In this document: piece after piece, positions 54,220 through 64,000 of the stretch
Layout of the letters: each line of letters starts with the position of its first letter
Numbering within the stretch: position 1 is the stretch's first letter
The notes under the pieces: model-generated
What the model saw: only the letters and a program-made list of their open reading frames with translations
What the model was told of the DNA's origin: nothing
The model's database searches: none
Made by a program: the position numbers and the translations under genes
Assembly: GCF_037478005.1 (NCBI RefSeq)
Contig: NZ_CP144164.1
Location: 2,418,001 to 2,482,000, forward strand
Source of the DNA: Alteromonas sp. M12
GTDB taxonomy: Bacteria; Pseudomonadota; Gammaproteobacteria; Enterobacterales; Alteromonadaceae
Length of the DNA stretch: 64,000 nt
Direction: 5' to 3'

Positions 54220-56531
54220 CTAAATTGATTGATTTTTGTGTAAACACAATTTTTCGAAATCGGATTATTGTAATAATACTGTTTGCGTTAACCACTGCGT
54301 TTTTAGGTTACCAATCTTCGCAACTTAAATTAGACGCAGGCTTCACTAAAAATATACCGTTGAATCATGAATACATGGTCAACTATATGAAGCATGCTAA
54401 AGATTTTGGCGGTGCTAACAGTATATTGGTATCAGTATGTGATAAAGATAGTGATATTTTTAACACCGAATTCTTCGATACGCTGAAAAACGTACATGAC
54501 CAGTTGTTTTTCATTAACGGCGTTGAACGTTCTTTAGTTAAATCATTATTTTCGTCCTCCACTCGTTTTACTGAAATTGTTGAAGGTGGGTTTTCTGGTG
54601 GTCCAGTGATCCCTGCAGACTTTGATTCAACAAACCCAGACGCGTTAGCCTTAGTTTCTCAAAACATCGATAAGGCCGGCATAGTTGGGCAATTGGTCTC
54701 AGATGATTTCAAATGTGCCATGGTTTCTGCGCAGTTGCTTAATATTGACCCAGCAACGGGCGAAAAATTAGATACCCTAGTACTGGCTGATCAATTAGAA
54801 GAGCAATTACGGGGTAAATTCGAAAACGAAAATACCACTATTCATATAATTGGTTTTGCCAAAATGATTGGCGATGTTGCCAATGGTGCCAAAGACGTAC
54901 TGTTGTTTTTTGCCATTGCATTAGCAATTACTGCCGTAATGGTTTATTTCTTTTCCAAATCAATCATGCTCACCATATTGCCTTTACTGTGTTCAGTGAT
55001 AGCCGTTGTCTGGCAATTAGGTTTGCTAACCATTCTAGGGTTTGGCTTAGATCCTATGTCGATTTTAGTACCATTCTTAGTCTTTGCCATAGGCGTAAGC
55101 CACGGTGTGCAAATGATTAATGCAGTAGGCAAACGTGTTGTTGAAGGCGGAACTGCGCTATTTGCAGCTGAAAGTGCGTTTAGAACTTTACTGATTCCTG
55201 GTGGTATTGCGTTGCTATCTGATACCGTCGGTTTTATGACCCTGTTAGTGATCGATATTGGTATCATCAGAGAGTTAGCAATAACCGCTAGTTTGGGTGT
55301 TGCAGTCATTATATTGACCAACCTGATCCTATTGCCGGTGCTGATGTCTTATGTGAAATTTAGTGATTCATATAAAAACAAATTTAAGAACAAAGAAAAT
55401 CGTTCCGATAAATTTTGGAATACGATTGCTCATTGTTCGACTCCTAAAGTGGCATATTTAATCTTAATTGTGACCGCCGTTTTGTTTGTATTTGGTTGGC
55501 TTCAATCGTCAAAAATGAAAATTGGTGACTTGCATGCAGGTGCGCCTGCGCTGCACGAAAGTAGTCGCTACAATCAAGATACATTTTTGATAACCGATAA
55601 ATACGCCATCAGTGTCGATTACATTTCCATTTTAGTAGAAACAACGCCTGAGGCATGTACTTCCTATGAAGTAATGAATGCGATTGATGAATTGCAGTGG
55701 AAAATGGGCAACATTGAAGGAGTACAATCAACTGTTAGCCTCCCATCGGTGGCGAAATTAGTCAACGCAGGTTACAACGAAGGTAATCCTAAATGGCGTG
55801 TTATTCCGCGTAATCAGCAAACCTTGGTGCAGGCAATTGCACAAATCCCAACGTCTTCTGGTTTGCTCAATACTAATTGTTCAGTTATGCCGATCATCTT
55901 GTTTATGGAAGATCACAAAGCAGAAACCATTAAACGCGTGGTTGATGCGGTTAAAGTCTTCAGACAGGATTACGAAACAGATGAGCTTAAATTTAGTTTG
56001 GCATCTGGCCCTGTTGGCGTAATGGCGGCTAAAAACGAAGCTGTCGATGATGCGCAGAATCCAATGATGATGTATGTGTTTGGTGCAGTGATTATTTTAT
56101 GTCTACTGAGCTTCCGTTCTTTACGGGCTACAATGTCAGTGGTTATTCCTCTGTATGTTGTTTCAGTATTAGCTCAGGCATTGATGACATTTTTAGAAAT
56201 TGGACTTACTGTGTCTACATTACCAGTCATTGCTTTAGGTGTAGGTATTGGTGTGGATTACGGTATTTACATATTATCGACCATGAACATTAAGCTTAAA
56301 TCAGGCATGCCGGTTAGACAGGCTTATTTTGAAGCATTGAAAGAAAGAGGTAGTGCCGTTCTCTTTACTGGTATTACGCTTGCGGTAGGTGTGAGTACTT
56401 GGGTATTCTCTTCTCTCAAGTTCCAAATGGATATGGGTATACTATTAACCTTCATGTTTGTCGTAAATATGTTGGGTGCTATCGTAGTTTTACCGGCTTT
56501 AGCCGCTGTTTTCTGGCGAAAACAAAAATAA
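54216..56531 (+). CDS. MMPL-type RND-superfamily exporter
   Basis: A 771-residue inner-membrane protein with two RND halves. Each half has one helix, a periplasmic domain and five more helices. The conserved PFLVFAIGVSHGVQMINAV and ALGVGIGVDYGIYILS segments in TM4 of each half carry the proton-relay region. Relatives move lipids, hopanoids or carotenoid-like molecules. The ATGA overlap with the YCF48 gene implies coupled translation. A terminator ends the cluster. Confidence 0.9.
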   Translation: MTKLIDFCVNTIFRNRIIVIILFALTTAFLGYQSSQLKLDAGFTKNIPLNHEYMVNYMKHAKDFGGANSILVSVCDKDSDIFNTEFFDTLKNVHDQLFFINGVERSLVKSLFSSSTRFTEIVEGGFSGGPVIPADFDSTNPDALALVSQNIDKAGIVGQLVSDDFKCAMVSAQLLNIDPATGEKLDTLVLADQLEEQLRGKFENENTTIHIIGFAKMIGDVANGAKDVLLFFAIALAITAVMVYFFSKSIMLTILPLLCSVIAVVWQLGLLTILGFGLDPMSILVPFLVFAIGVSHGVQMINAVGKRVVEGGTALFAAESAFRTLLIPGGIALLSDTVGFMTLLVIDIGIIRELAITASLGVAVIILTNLILLPVLMSYVKFSDSYKNKFKNKENRSDKFWNTIAHCSTPKVAYLILIVTAVLFVFGWLQSSKMKIGDLHAGAPALHESSRYNQDTFLITDKYAISVDYISILVETTPEACTSYEVMNAIDELQWKMGNIEGVQSTVSLPSVAKLVNAGYNEGNPKWRVIPRNQQTLVQAIAQIPTSSGLLNTNCSVMPIILFMEDHKAETIKRVVDAVKVFRQDYETDELKFSLASGPVGVMAAKNEAVDDAQNPMMMYVFGAVIILCLLSFRSLRATMSVVIPLYVVSVLAQALMTFLEIGLTVSTLPVIALGVGIGVDYGIYILSTMNIKLKSGMPVRQAYFEALKERGSAVLFTGITLAVGVSTWVFSSLKFQMDMGILLTFMFVVNMLGAIVVLPALAAVFWRKQK

Positions 56532-56563
56532 TTTTTGCATAATTATTTGCTTAAACTTCAATG

Positions 56564-56586
56564 AAAGGGCCATTCGGCCCTTTTTT
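56564..56586 (+). terminator. Intrinsic terminator after the MMPL cluster
   Basis: An 8-bp stem (56564-56571 with 56576-56583), an ATTC loop and a six-T run at 56581-56586. Confidence 0.92.
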
Positions 56587-56782
56587 AATTAGATTCCTTG
56601 CATATTTATATTTATTGTAAATTTATAGTTAATTTAATCCTTTTAAAGGCTTCAATTTTTAGCGAAAATAGAGCAACTAAATTATCAAAAACTGTATATA
56701 TCTCAGCATTTTGACTAATCTAAAAAGAACCTATTTATTGTGTTAAGAAAAATTAGCACTTTTATCATTACAAGGTAATAAA

Positions 56783-59700
56783 ATGACGGTTGCCAATAGC
56801 CAACATTCAGTACTGCTAGAAAACGTATTTAAACTGATTAATAAAAAAATCGATAAATCCAATGCCGAATTAGTGGAGCAATTTTCTCGTTTACTATTTA
56901 AGAACATTTCGATAGACGACTTAGAAAATCGCAATGACAGCGATTTATATGGTGCGACATTAAGTCTGTGGAATGAGTTTGTTAAATATGACGGTCAACA
57001 GCCAAAAATTCGTGTGTTTAATCCAGAAATATCTAAACACGGTTGGCAATCCTCTCACACTATCGTTGAGATCATTGTTAGGGACATGCCGTTTTTAGTT
57101 GATTCTGTCAGGATGACTCTAAATCGCCTGAATATAACCTCACATTTATTGTTACATAGTCCTATTAGTCTAAAGCGAAATGATAAAGGTGAAGTAGATA
57201 CATTTTTATCTAGCAAAAGCCGAGTTAAGCAAAAAATACGTGAAACTGTTTTTTTAATTGAAGTTGATAGGCAAGTCACTAGAGAAGCGCTGAATAAACT
57301 AACCAGTGAACTACTGTCTGTGGTCGGTGAAGTATCATTAGCGGTTTCAGATTGGGAGTCAATGCGCGACAAATTAAACAGCATAATTGATGAATTTCCT
57401 TCATCAAATTGCCCCGTCAGCAAAGACGAACAAACTCAGGCCATGGAGTTTTTAACTTGGTTAAATGATCATAACTTTACGTTAATGGGCTATCGCTACT
57501 ATGACGTAAACGCTATCGAAGGTGATCATCGTTGGACGCCTAAAAACGAAACCAGTCTCGGTTTGATGAAAAATTCAATAAGCGACCGCGATAGAATTTT
57601 ATCTAATATGCCACAATCGGCGCAAAAAGAAGCATTAAGTAAAAACCCGCTTATTTTAACTAAAACCAACAGCAGGGCGCGAGTAAGTCGTCCCGCGTAT
57701 ATGGACTATGTAGGTATTAAATGTTTCGACAAGGCCGGTAATGTAATTGGCGAACACCGCTTCTTAGGATTGTATGCAGCTTCATTCTACAATAGCAGCG
57801 CTACACAGTTGCCTGTTTTACAACGCAAAATTGAACGCATTTGTGGACATTCCGGTTTTGATAAAAACTCACACGCGTACAAAGCATTCGTCAATATTAT
57901 CGAAACTTATCCTCGTGACGAGTTGCTACAAGGTGATGATGAAGAGTTAGGCAAGATAATATTGGGCATTTTTCAAATGCAGGAACGTGGAATATCTAAA
58001 TTATTCGTACGTAAAGATGCATTTGGTCGTTTTATTAGTTGTATGGTTTATGTTCCGCGGGAACGCTACAACACGCAGTTACGTAAAGAGACCCAAGAAT
58101 TATTACAAAAGTCTTTTAATAGTACAGAACAAGTAGAGTTTACTACTTATTTTTCTGAGTCTGTTTATGCGCGTACTCACTACATTGCACGAGTGAAAGA
58201 TAACAATGCGGAATTTAATGTGAAGGAAATTGAAAAGAATATTATCGAGCTAACCAAAAGTTGGAATGACAGGTTGGCAGCTTCTATTAGCGCAACCTAT
58301 GGTGAAGCAGCTGGTAAAGCCATAGAACAAATGTACGGTAATGCATTTTCTCGCAGTTATACAGAACAAAACTTACCAAGCGTTGCATTAGTCGATATCA
58401 GTAAGCTTGAACAACTTACCGAATCTCATACCCTGGATATGTTGTTTTATCGACCTCAAGAAGAAGGTCACGACTCTAAAGCGGTTAAACTAAAACTGTT
58501 TCACCGTAAGGAACCCATTCATTTGTCTGCTGTATTGCCAATGCTTGAACACTTTGGTTTGCGGGTAATTGATGAAAGTCCCTATAAAATAAAATGCCAA
58601 AATGGCGATGTGCATTGGATTATGGACTTTTCAATGCTGCACAGTAATAGTCAAAACTTAGACATGGAAGCAGCGCAAGCATTGTTTCAAGATGCGTTTG
58701 CCAAAGTATGGCACAACACCTTAGAAGACGACCCATTTAATAGGTTGGTTTTAGGTGCCGGTTTAACCGGACGGAACGTCACTATATTGCGGGCCTACGC
58801 AAAATATATGCGTCAAACCGGAAGTTCGTTTAGTTTGACTTACATGGCAAACACACTGGCTAATTACCCAAGTATTGCAAAAAAACTAATTGAATTATTT
58901 GCCAATAGATTCAATCCAAATAAAAAACGCAGTGAAAAGAAAAACGACAGTATTTTAAGTGATATTAAAGAGCGCCTAGACCAAGTATCTAATCTAGATG
59001 ATGATCGAATTATTCGCCGTTATTTAGACATGATTTTGGCCACTTTGCGAACCAACTTCTATCAACCTGATGAAGATGGCAACGAAAAACCTTATATGTC
59101 ATTTAAGTTGCTGCCTGAATTAATTCCAGACATGCCTCTTCCTTTGCCAAAATATGAAATATTTGTGTATTCCCCTCGAATTGAAGGTGTGCATTTACGC
59201 GGTGGCAAAGTAGCACGAGGCGGTTTGCGCTGGTCTGACAGAAGAGAAGACTTTAGAACCGAAGTACTTGGATTGGTTAAAGCCCAACAAGTTAAGAATA
59301 CGGTAATAGTACCCGTGGGCGCTAAAGGTGGATTTGTTTGTAAAAACTTACCCATGGATCAAGGTAGAGACGCGATTCAAAAAGAAGGGCAGGCTTGCTA
59401 TCGCATATTTATCCGCAGCCTATTAGATATCACTGACAACATTATTGATGGTGAAGTCGTACCGCCTAAAAATGTGGTTAGACTTGATGAAGATGACCCT
59501 TATTTGGTTGTGGCGGCAGATAAAGGAACGGCGACCTTCTCTGACATTGCGAACAGCATTTCCGATGAATACAATTTTTGGCTTGGTGACGCCTTTGCTT
59601 CAGGTGGCAGTATCGGTTACGACCACAAGAAGATGGGTATTACCGCTAGAGGTGCATGGGAATCAGTAAAACGTCACTTCCGTGAAATTGATATTGATTG

Positions 59701-61621
59701 TCAAACCACTGATTTTACCTGTGTTGCCATCGGCGATATGGCAGGTGACGTGTTTGGTAACGGAATGTTGTTATCAAAACACACACGTTTAATCTGTGCG
59801 TTTAACCACTTACACATATTCTTTGATCCTGATCCAAACACCGCAAACAGTTATGCAGAACGAAAACGTTTGTTTGAAAATCCATCTCTGACCTGGGATG
59901 ACTACGATAAATCGCTAATCTCTAAAGGCGGCGGTATCTTTAGTCGCGCCTCGAAGTCGATCAAATTAACCAATGAAATGAAAAAATGGTTAGGTACGAC
60001 TCAGGCAGCTATGACTCCTAATGAACTTATTCACAATGCATTAAAAATGCAGGTTGATTTGATTTGGAACGGCGGGATTGGCACCTACGTCAAAGGTAGC
60101 AAAGAAACCCACAGTGAAGTTGGGGACCGCGCCAATGATGATACTCGCGTAAATGGTAAAGATGTCCGCGCCAAAATTATTGGTGAAGGGGGTAACTTAG
60201 GGTTAACCCAAATGGGCCGCATCGAATATGCATCTCAAGGCGGTAGGGTAAATACCGACTTTATCGATAACGTAGGTGGGGTTGATTGTTCAGATAACGA
60301 AGTGAACATAAAAATCTTACTGAATGCTTTGGTTCGCGCCGGTGATTTAACCAGTAAACAACGCAATGAGTTACTTTACTCTATGACCGATGATGTTGCC
60401 GAGTTAGTGATACAAGATTGCTATCGTCAAACTCAATCAATATCCATTACTGAATATGGCGGTCCTACGCTACTTAAAGAGCAACTGCGATTCATACATG
60501 GTTTAGAACGAGAAGGGGCGTTAAATCGAGAACTCGAATTTATTCCATCTGACGATGAATTATCGGATAGACAAGCTTTGGGTAAAGGCTTAACACGACC
60601 AGAACTATCGGTATTGATAGCTTACGGCAAAATGGTTTTAAAACAGAAGTTAAATATCGAACAGATCACTAACAATCCTTTCCATGAGCAATTACTGGTT
60701 AGTGCCTTCCCGCAGAAACTGCAAGACAGGTTTGTACCGCAGATGGAATTCCATCCGCTGCGAGCTGAGATTATAGCGACTAAATTAACCAACAATATGG
60801 TTAATGATATGGGGCTTAATTTTGTGTTTAGGATGCAAGAAGAAACCGGTGCTGCAGTGGAAGAAGTGGCGACGGCATACTCGGTTGTTAAAGCTGTATT
60901 TGGTATCGATGCATTGTGGCAAGAAATAGAAAGTTTAGACAACAAGGTTTCAGCAAAAACCCAATTGGGAATGCTCGATCTAATGCGTAGAACAATGCGC
61001 AGAGCATCACGTTGGTTCTTGCGCCACGGTGAAAAAAATCTGTCTATCACCGAGTCAGTTAACTTGTACGTTTCTACTTTTAGCGCGTTAAGTGAAAACT
61101 TAGAAAACTACTTAGTTGATACAGAATATAGCCAATTGGAAAAATCCACTTCAGATTATGTGGCGCAAGGTGTTCCTAAAAATATTGCCTACAAAGTCGC
61201 TAGTTTGAGCAATATGTTCTGCAGTTTAGATTTGGCCCAAATGACCCAATCAGAAAACCGAAAATTGGATGTGGCAGCAAGCTTATACTTCAATTTAGGT
61301 TCAAAATTGCAGTTACATTGGTTCCTTGATCAAATTAACAACCAAACAGTAAGCAACCATTGGCAAGCACTCGCCAGAGCCTCTTATCGTGAAGAGTTAG
61401 ATTGGCAGCAACGATCGCTTACTACTGTATTGTTATCTGGTGCACCAGATAACAATGATCCTGAAGAAATTTTGAATAAATGGATGGAGAACAATACCAT
61501 ATTGTTGGAACGCTGGTATCATATGATGTCAGAATTCAAAACCAGTAATTCTCATGAATTTGCTAAATTCTCTGTGGCACTAAGAGAATTGATGTTGCTT
61601 AGCATAAACGCGAGCAGTTAA
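56783..61621 (+). CDS. NAD-specific glutamate dehydrogenase, large (180 kDa) type
   Basis: A 1612-residue protein of the GDH-180 class. A long N-terminal regulatory part contains ACT-like segments (HTIVEIIVRDMPFLVDSVRM). The catalytic core starts near residue 800 (GGKVARGGLRWSDRREDFRTE, VPVGAKGGF) and continues through the NAD-binding region (GGSIGYDHKKMGITARGAWE, IGDMAGDVFGNGM). It oxidises glutamate to 2-oxoglutarate and ammonium for catabolism. It has its own promoter region after the MMPL terminator; AAGGT precedes the ATG. Confidence 0.95.
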   Translation: MTVANSQHSVLLENVFKLINKKIDKSNAELVEQFSRLLFKNISIDDLENRNDSDLYGATLSLWNEFVKYDGQQPKIRVFNPEISKHGWQSSHTIVEIIVRDMPFLVDSVRMTLNRLNITSHLLLHSPISLKRNDKGEVDTFLSSKSRVKQKIRETVFLIEVDRQVTREALNKLTSELLSVVGEVSLAVSDWESMRDKLNSIIDEFPSSNCPVSKDEQTQAMEFLTWLNDHNFTLMGYRYYDVNAIEGDHRWTPKNETSLGLMKNSISDRDRILSNMPQSAQKEALSKNPLILTKTNSRARVSRPAYMDYVGIKCFDKAGNVIGEHRFLGLYAASFYNSSATQLPVLQRKIERICGHSGFDKNSHAYKAFVNIIETYPRDELLQGDDEELGKIILGIFQMQERGISKLFVRKDAFGRFISCMVYVPRERYNTQLRKETQELLQKSFNSTEQVEFTTYFSESVYARTHYIARVKDNNAEFNVKEIEKNIIELTKSWNDRLAASISATYGEAAGKAIEQMYGNAFSRSYTEQNLPSVALVDISKLEQLTESHTLDMLFYRPQEEGHDSKAVKLKLFHRKEPIHLSAVLPMLEHFGLRVIDESPYKIKCQNGDVHWIMDFSMLHSNSQNLDMEAAQALFQDAFAKVWHNTLEDDPFNRLVLGAGLTGRNVTILRAYAKYMRQTGSSFSLTYMANTLANYPSIAKKLIELFANRFNPNKKRSEKKNDSILSDIKERLDQVSNLDDDRIIRRYLDMILATLRTNFYQPDEDGNEKPYMSFKLLPELIPDMPLPLPKYEIFVYSPRIEGVHLRGGKVARGGLRWSDRREDFRTEVLGLVKAQQVKNTVIVPVGAKGGFVCKNLPMDQGRDAIQKEGQACYRIFIRSLLDITDNIIDGEVVPPKNVVRLDEDDPYLVVAADKGTATFSDIANSISDEYNFWLGDAFASGGSIGYDHKKMGITARGAWESVKRHFREIDIDCQTTDFTCVAIGDMAGDVFGNGMLLSKHTRLICAFNHLHIFFDPDPNTANSYAERKRLFENPSLTWDDYDKSLISKGGGIFSRASKSIKLTNEMKKWLGTTQAAMTPNELIHNALKMQVDLIWNGGIGTYVKGSKETHSEVGDRANDDTRVNGKDVRAKIIGEGGNLGLTQMGRIEYASQGGRVNTDFIDNVGGVDCSDNEVNIKILLNALVRAGDLTSKQRNELLYSMTDDVAELVIQDCYRQTQSISITEYGGPTLLKEQLRFIHGLEREGALNRELEFIPSDDELSDRQALGKGLTRPELSVLIAYGKMVLKQKLNIEQITNNPFHEQLLVSAFPQKLQDRFVPQMEFHPLRAEIIATKLTNNMVNDMGLNFVFRMQEETGAAVEEVATAYSVVKAVFGIDALWQEIESLDNKVSAKTQLGMLDLMRRTMRRASRWFLRHGEKNLSITESVNLYVSTFSALSENLENYLVDTEYSQLEKSTSDYVAQGVPKNIAYKVASLSNMFCSLDLAQMTQSENRKLDVAASLYFNLGSKLQLHWFLDQINNQTVSNHWQALARASYREELDWQQRSLTTVLLSGAPDNNDPEEILNKWMENNTILLERWYHMMSEFKTSNSHEFAKFSVALRELMLLSINASS

Positions 61622-61661
61622 TGGGGTATTGGTATACTAATATCCAGTTGTTTTTAATAAT

Positions 61662-61685
61662 AAAGCCCTGCTAATCAGGGCTTTT
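61662..61685 (+). terminator. Intrinsic terminator after the glutamate dehydrogenase gene
   Basis: A 9-bp perfect stem (61662-61670 with 61676-61684), CTAAT loop and T run to 61685. It ends 16 bases before the pyrD start. Confidence 0.9.
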
Positions 61686-61700
61686 TGTTGAGGTCTTTTT

Positions 61701-62711
61701 ATGTATCCACTTGTGCAAAAAGCACTATTTCAATGTGACCCAGAATGGAGTCATGACTTCACGTTAAACTATTTGAAACGTTCTCAACATAATTTATTAA
61801 AGCTAACCTATCAGCAGACGGTAGAAGACCATCCAGTTAAATGTTTAGGATTAACCTTCAAAAATCCATTAGGCCTTGCCGCAGGATTAGATAAGAATGG
61901 CGAATGTATTGATGCATTTTCTGCCATGGGATTTGGCTTTATCGAAGTTGGCACCGTAACCCCTCTAGCACAGCCTGGTAACGAAAAACCACGCATGTTC
62001 AGATTGCCTGATGCGAAAGCTATCATTAATCGCATGGGATTTAACAATAAAGGTGTTGATTATCTAGTTGAGCAGGTGAAACAGTCCCAATATGATGGGG
62101 TTTTAGGTATTAATATTGGTAAAAATAAACAAACAGAAGAAAAGAACGCCCTAGATGATTATTTAATCTGTTTGAAAAAAGTTTACGCCTATGCAGATTA
62201 TGTCACAGTTAATATTTCTTCTCCCAATACGCCAGGGTTAAGATCGTTGCAATATGGTGAAGCATTAGATCACTTACTGTTGGGCCTAAAAAATGAACAA
62301 CAGCAATTATCCCAATTTCACGGTAAATATGTGCCACTTGTGGTCAAAATAGCGCCTGATTTAACCGATGAGGAAGTGCAGGGCATTGCTGCATCTTTAG
62401 TTAAAACCGGAATTGATGGGGTCATAGCCACCAATACCACGCTAGATCGTTCTGCTGTAGAAGGCTTGCGCTATGCAAAAGAAGCTGGCGGGTTAAGTGG
62501 AGAAGTGCTAACTGATAAGAGCCTGCATATAACTAAGAAACTAGCGCAATACTTAGATGGTGCAATGCCTATCATTGGCGTAGGTGGGATTCATTCTAGT
62601 GCTACTGCAAATGAGAGACTAAGTGCGGGAGCCAGTTTAGTGCAAATATATTCCAGCTTTATTTATCAGGGACCTCCACTGATAAAACAAATAGTGAAAG
62701 GATTAGTATAA
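61701..62711 (+). CDS. pyrD: Dihydroorotate dehydrogenase (quinone)
   Basis: A 336-residue class 2 enzyme, the same length as E. coli PyrD. The N-terminal amphipathic helix ([19 protein letters not shown]) mediates membrane and quinone contact. The catalytic Ser is in [12 protein letters not shown], and FMN contacts are in AAGLDKNG and IGVGGIHS. It oxidises dihydroorotate to orotate in pyrimidine synthesis. The order pyrD-zapC-rlmKL resembles E. coli. Confidence 0.96.
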   Translation: MYPLVQKALFQCDPEWSHDFTLNYLKRSQHNLLKLTYQQTVEDHPVKCLGLTFKNPLGLAAGLDKNGECIDAFSAMGFGFIEVGTVTPLAQPGNEKPRMFRLPDAKAIINRMGFNNKGVDYLVEQVKQSQYDGVLGINIGKNKQTEEKNALDDYLICLKKVYAYADYVTVNISSPNTPGLRSLQYGEALDHLLLGLKNEQQQLSQFHGKYVPLVVKIAPDLTDEEVQGIAASLVKTGIDGVIATNTTLDRSAVEGLRYAKEAGGLSGEVLTDKSLHITKKLAQYLDGAMPIIGVGGIHSSATANERLSAGASLVQIYSSFIYQGPPLIKQIVKGLV

Positions 62712-62770
62712 GGCTGTAATTGTGATAAATTCACACTAGATAAAATAGCCTTTACTGAAGTTTATATTCT

Positions 62771-63325
62771 ATGTTGTTGCCATCAGGTCATTGGAAATGG
62801 TTTATAGATAAACAGTCACATTTTTTGATGATTGAGTTAAATGCTGGATTATCGTTTCAAACTGCTTATTTGGATTCTCAGTTAAAGCTGATTCCAGAGA
62901 ATTTGTACTTTGAAATTCAGCATTCTCAATGTTTCATTGAATCACTTGAAGCGGTAAATAACTCCAATGTACCCTTCGAAGATAGTGTGAAGACTCAAAT
63001 TGCATTAAACGCAACTGCTGCGAAGTGCTTTCATAAACCGGTTTTAAACAAAAGCTGGTTATACCAAAAAAATAGTTGTTGTTTGCATAGTGAGGAGCAG
63101 CAACTGGCTTGGTTAAGCTGCAATGGTGAAAGTTACCTGATGCTTACTCTGCAACAACAGGGTAGTTCAGTATTATGTTTAAATTTATCTGAAGAGTTTA
63201 CAACCTCCGATAATAAAGTACATAGTCAGTTTTCGTTAATAAATGTGCTGTCCGATAGATTGTTGAGCTTAGAGCAACTTGAAGATGACAGCGACGAACA
63301 ATCAGACAATTTTTCTTATTTTTAA
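62771..63325 (+). CDS. zapC: Cell division protein ZapC
   Basis: A 184-residue cytoplasmic protein. The N-terminus SGHWKWFIDKQSHFLMIELNAGLSFQT aligns with E. coli ZapC ([26 protein letters not shown]), and the C-terminal INVLSDRL corresponds to its IMNDRL. ZapC cross-links FtsZ filaments. The position between pyrD and rlmKL confirms orthology. The C-terminal 15 residues are strongly acidic. Confidence 0.88.
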   Translation: MLLPSGHWKWFIDKQSHFLMIELNAGLSFQTAYLDSQLKLIPENLYFEIQHSQCFIESLEAVNNSNVPFEDSVKTQIALNATAAKCFHKPVLNKSWLYQKNSCCLHSEEQQLAWLSCNGESYLMLTLQQQGSSVLCLNLSEEFTTSDNKVHSQFSLINVLSDRLLSLEQLEDDSDEQSDNFSYF

Positions 63326-63427
63326 TCTTCATTTTTTATACAAATATAATCCGCTATTCAATAATAACCCTTATACCCTCTGCCTTTATCCCGTATAATC
63401 GCCGAGATTTTATTTTCTGGTACATAC

Positions 63428-64000
63428 ATGTTTGAAATTCTAGTTACAACCTCAAGGGGACTCGATGGGCTATTGCTTGACGAGTTAACGACTTTATTAC
63501 CGAATAGCAGTTTAAAAATGCGACCTGGTCAGGTGTATTTTAGTGGTGAGCTAAAAGACGTATACCAAGTTTGTCTGTGGTCTCGGTTAGCGAATCGTGT
63601 TCTTGTGCAATTGGCCGAAGGCAAAATAGATACTGCCGAAGAGCTGTATGATATTGTTGCAACTGTGCCGTGGCAGGATCACTTTAGCGTTTCAAATACC
63701 TTTGTGGTTGATTTTGTGGGTACCAATAGAACGATTAATAACACCCAGTTTGGTGCTTTAAAGGTTAAAGACGCAATTGTTGATACCTTTAGCCATCATT
63801 TTGGCGAAAGACCGTCGATCAGTAAAGTTCAGCCAGATATAAGAATTCATGCTCGAGTACGCAGAGAAAATTTTGCGGTATACGTGGATATTTCGGGCCG
63901 CAGCTTACACCAACGTCACTATCGTCAGCAAACGGGACAAGCTCCTTTAAAAGAACATTTAGCCTGTGCGATGTTATTACGTAGTGGATGGAATAATGAT
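63428..64000 (+). CDS. rlmKL: 23S rRNA methyltransferase RlmKL, N-terminal part (cut by window end)
   Basis: The first 191 residues are visible, starting MFEILVTTSRGLDGLLLDEL. A THUMP domain covers about residues 45-155. The conserved RENFAVYVDISGRSLHQRHYR and QTGQAPLKEHLACAMLLRSGW follow at the start of the first methyltransferase domain. The full protein makes m2G2445 and m7G2069 in 23S rRNA. The frame is open to the last base. Confidence 0.93.
   Translation, partial: MFEILVTTSRGLDGLLLDELTTLLPNSSLKMRPGQVYFSGELKDVYQVCLWSRLANRVLVQLAEGKIDTAEELYDIVATVPWQDHFSVSNTFVVDFVGTNRTINNTQFGALKVKDAIVDTFSHHFGERPSISKVQPDIRIHARVRRENFAVYVDISGRSLHQRHYRQQTGQAPLKEHLACAMLLRSGWNND

Noticed and set aside
62712..62756. 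Nested inverted repeats after pyrD as a terminator
   Set aside because: The outer stem is 6 bp with a loop over 30 bases and no T run follows; too weak to call.

Overview
The window is chromosomal DNA, about 40% GC, from a marine gammaproteobacterium, most likely of the Alteromonadales (Alteromonas/Glaciecola/Paraglaciecola type). The evidence is gene order shared with other gammaproteobacteria (fabF-pabC-mltG-tmk-holB-tatD, alaA-yfbR, msrC-X-proQ-prc, pepN-DUF2835, pyrD-zapC-rlmKL), a 1612-residue NAD-glutamate dehydrogenase, a branched-chain 2-oxo acid dehydrogenase operon, large TonB-dependent receptors and several secreted peptidases. Species assignment is inference. I saw no tRNA, rRNA, CRISPR array, insertion sequence or prophage gene.

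Layout. 1-4559 (+): end of fabF, a terminator, then the pabC-mltG-tmk-holB-tatD operon. 4633-11116 (+): exported hydrolases (GH75-like protein, e(P4) acid phosphatase, M14 carboxypeptidase, M20 amidohydrolase, DUF885 peptidase-like lipoprotein). 11507-25781 (-): TonB receptor, YchJ-type SEC-C protein, a small SulA-like gene behind LexA-type operators, msrPQ, a dGTPase-like HD protein, a NarL-type two-component pair, a second TonB receptor, yfbR and alaA. 25970-35868 (+): an LRAT-like protein, a DUF2189 membrane protein, the bkd E1alpha/E1beta/E2 operon, rlmJ, a Hanks-type kinase, tesB and a gamma-carbonic-anhydrase-like protein. 35869-36356 holds no protein gene but carries three hairpins that read on the minus strand as a small RNA with an intrinsic terminator. 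36357-43525 (+): an aminotransferase, a SpmA/SpmB-type protein, a small lipoprotein, a SIMPL protein, msrC, a very acidic small protein, proQ and prc. 43782-49488 (+): NSS and NhaC sodium-coupled carriers, pepN and DUF2835. 49667-56531 (+): a DUF1302-DUF1329-YCF48-MMPL cluster that looks like an envelope lipid or hydrophobic-compound transport system. 56783-64000 (+): glutamate dehydrogenase, pyrD, zapC and the start of rlmKL.

The physiology suggested is a heterotroph that takes up and hydrolyses peptides (TonB receptors, M14/M20/DUF885, PepN) and oxidises the amino acids (Bkd, GDH, AlaA). It also repairs oxidised methionine (MsrPQ in the periplasm, MsrC in the cytoplasm). The items most worth follow-up are the predicted minus-strand sRNA near 36 kb with C-rich anti-Shine-Dalgarno-like segments, the LexA-controlled SulA-like gene, the kinase gene beside rlmJ, the acidic protein coupled to msrC and proQ, and the YfbR homologue whose HD metal motif reads HE.
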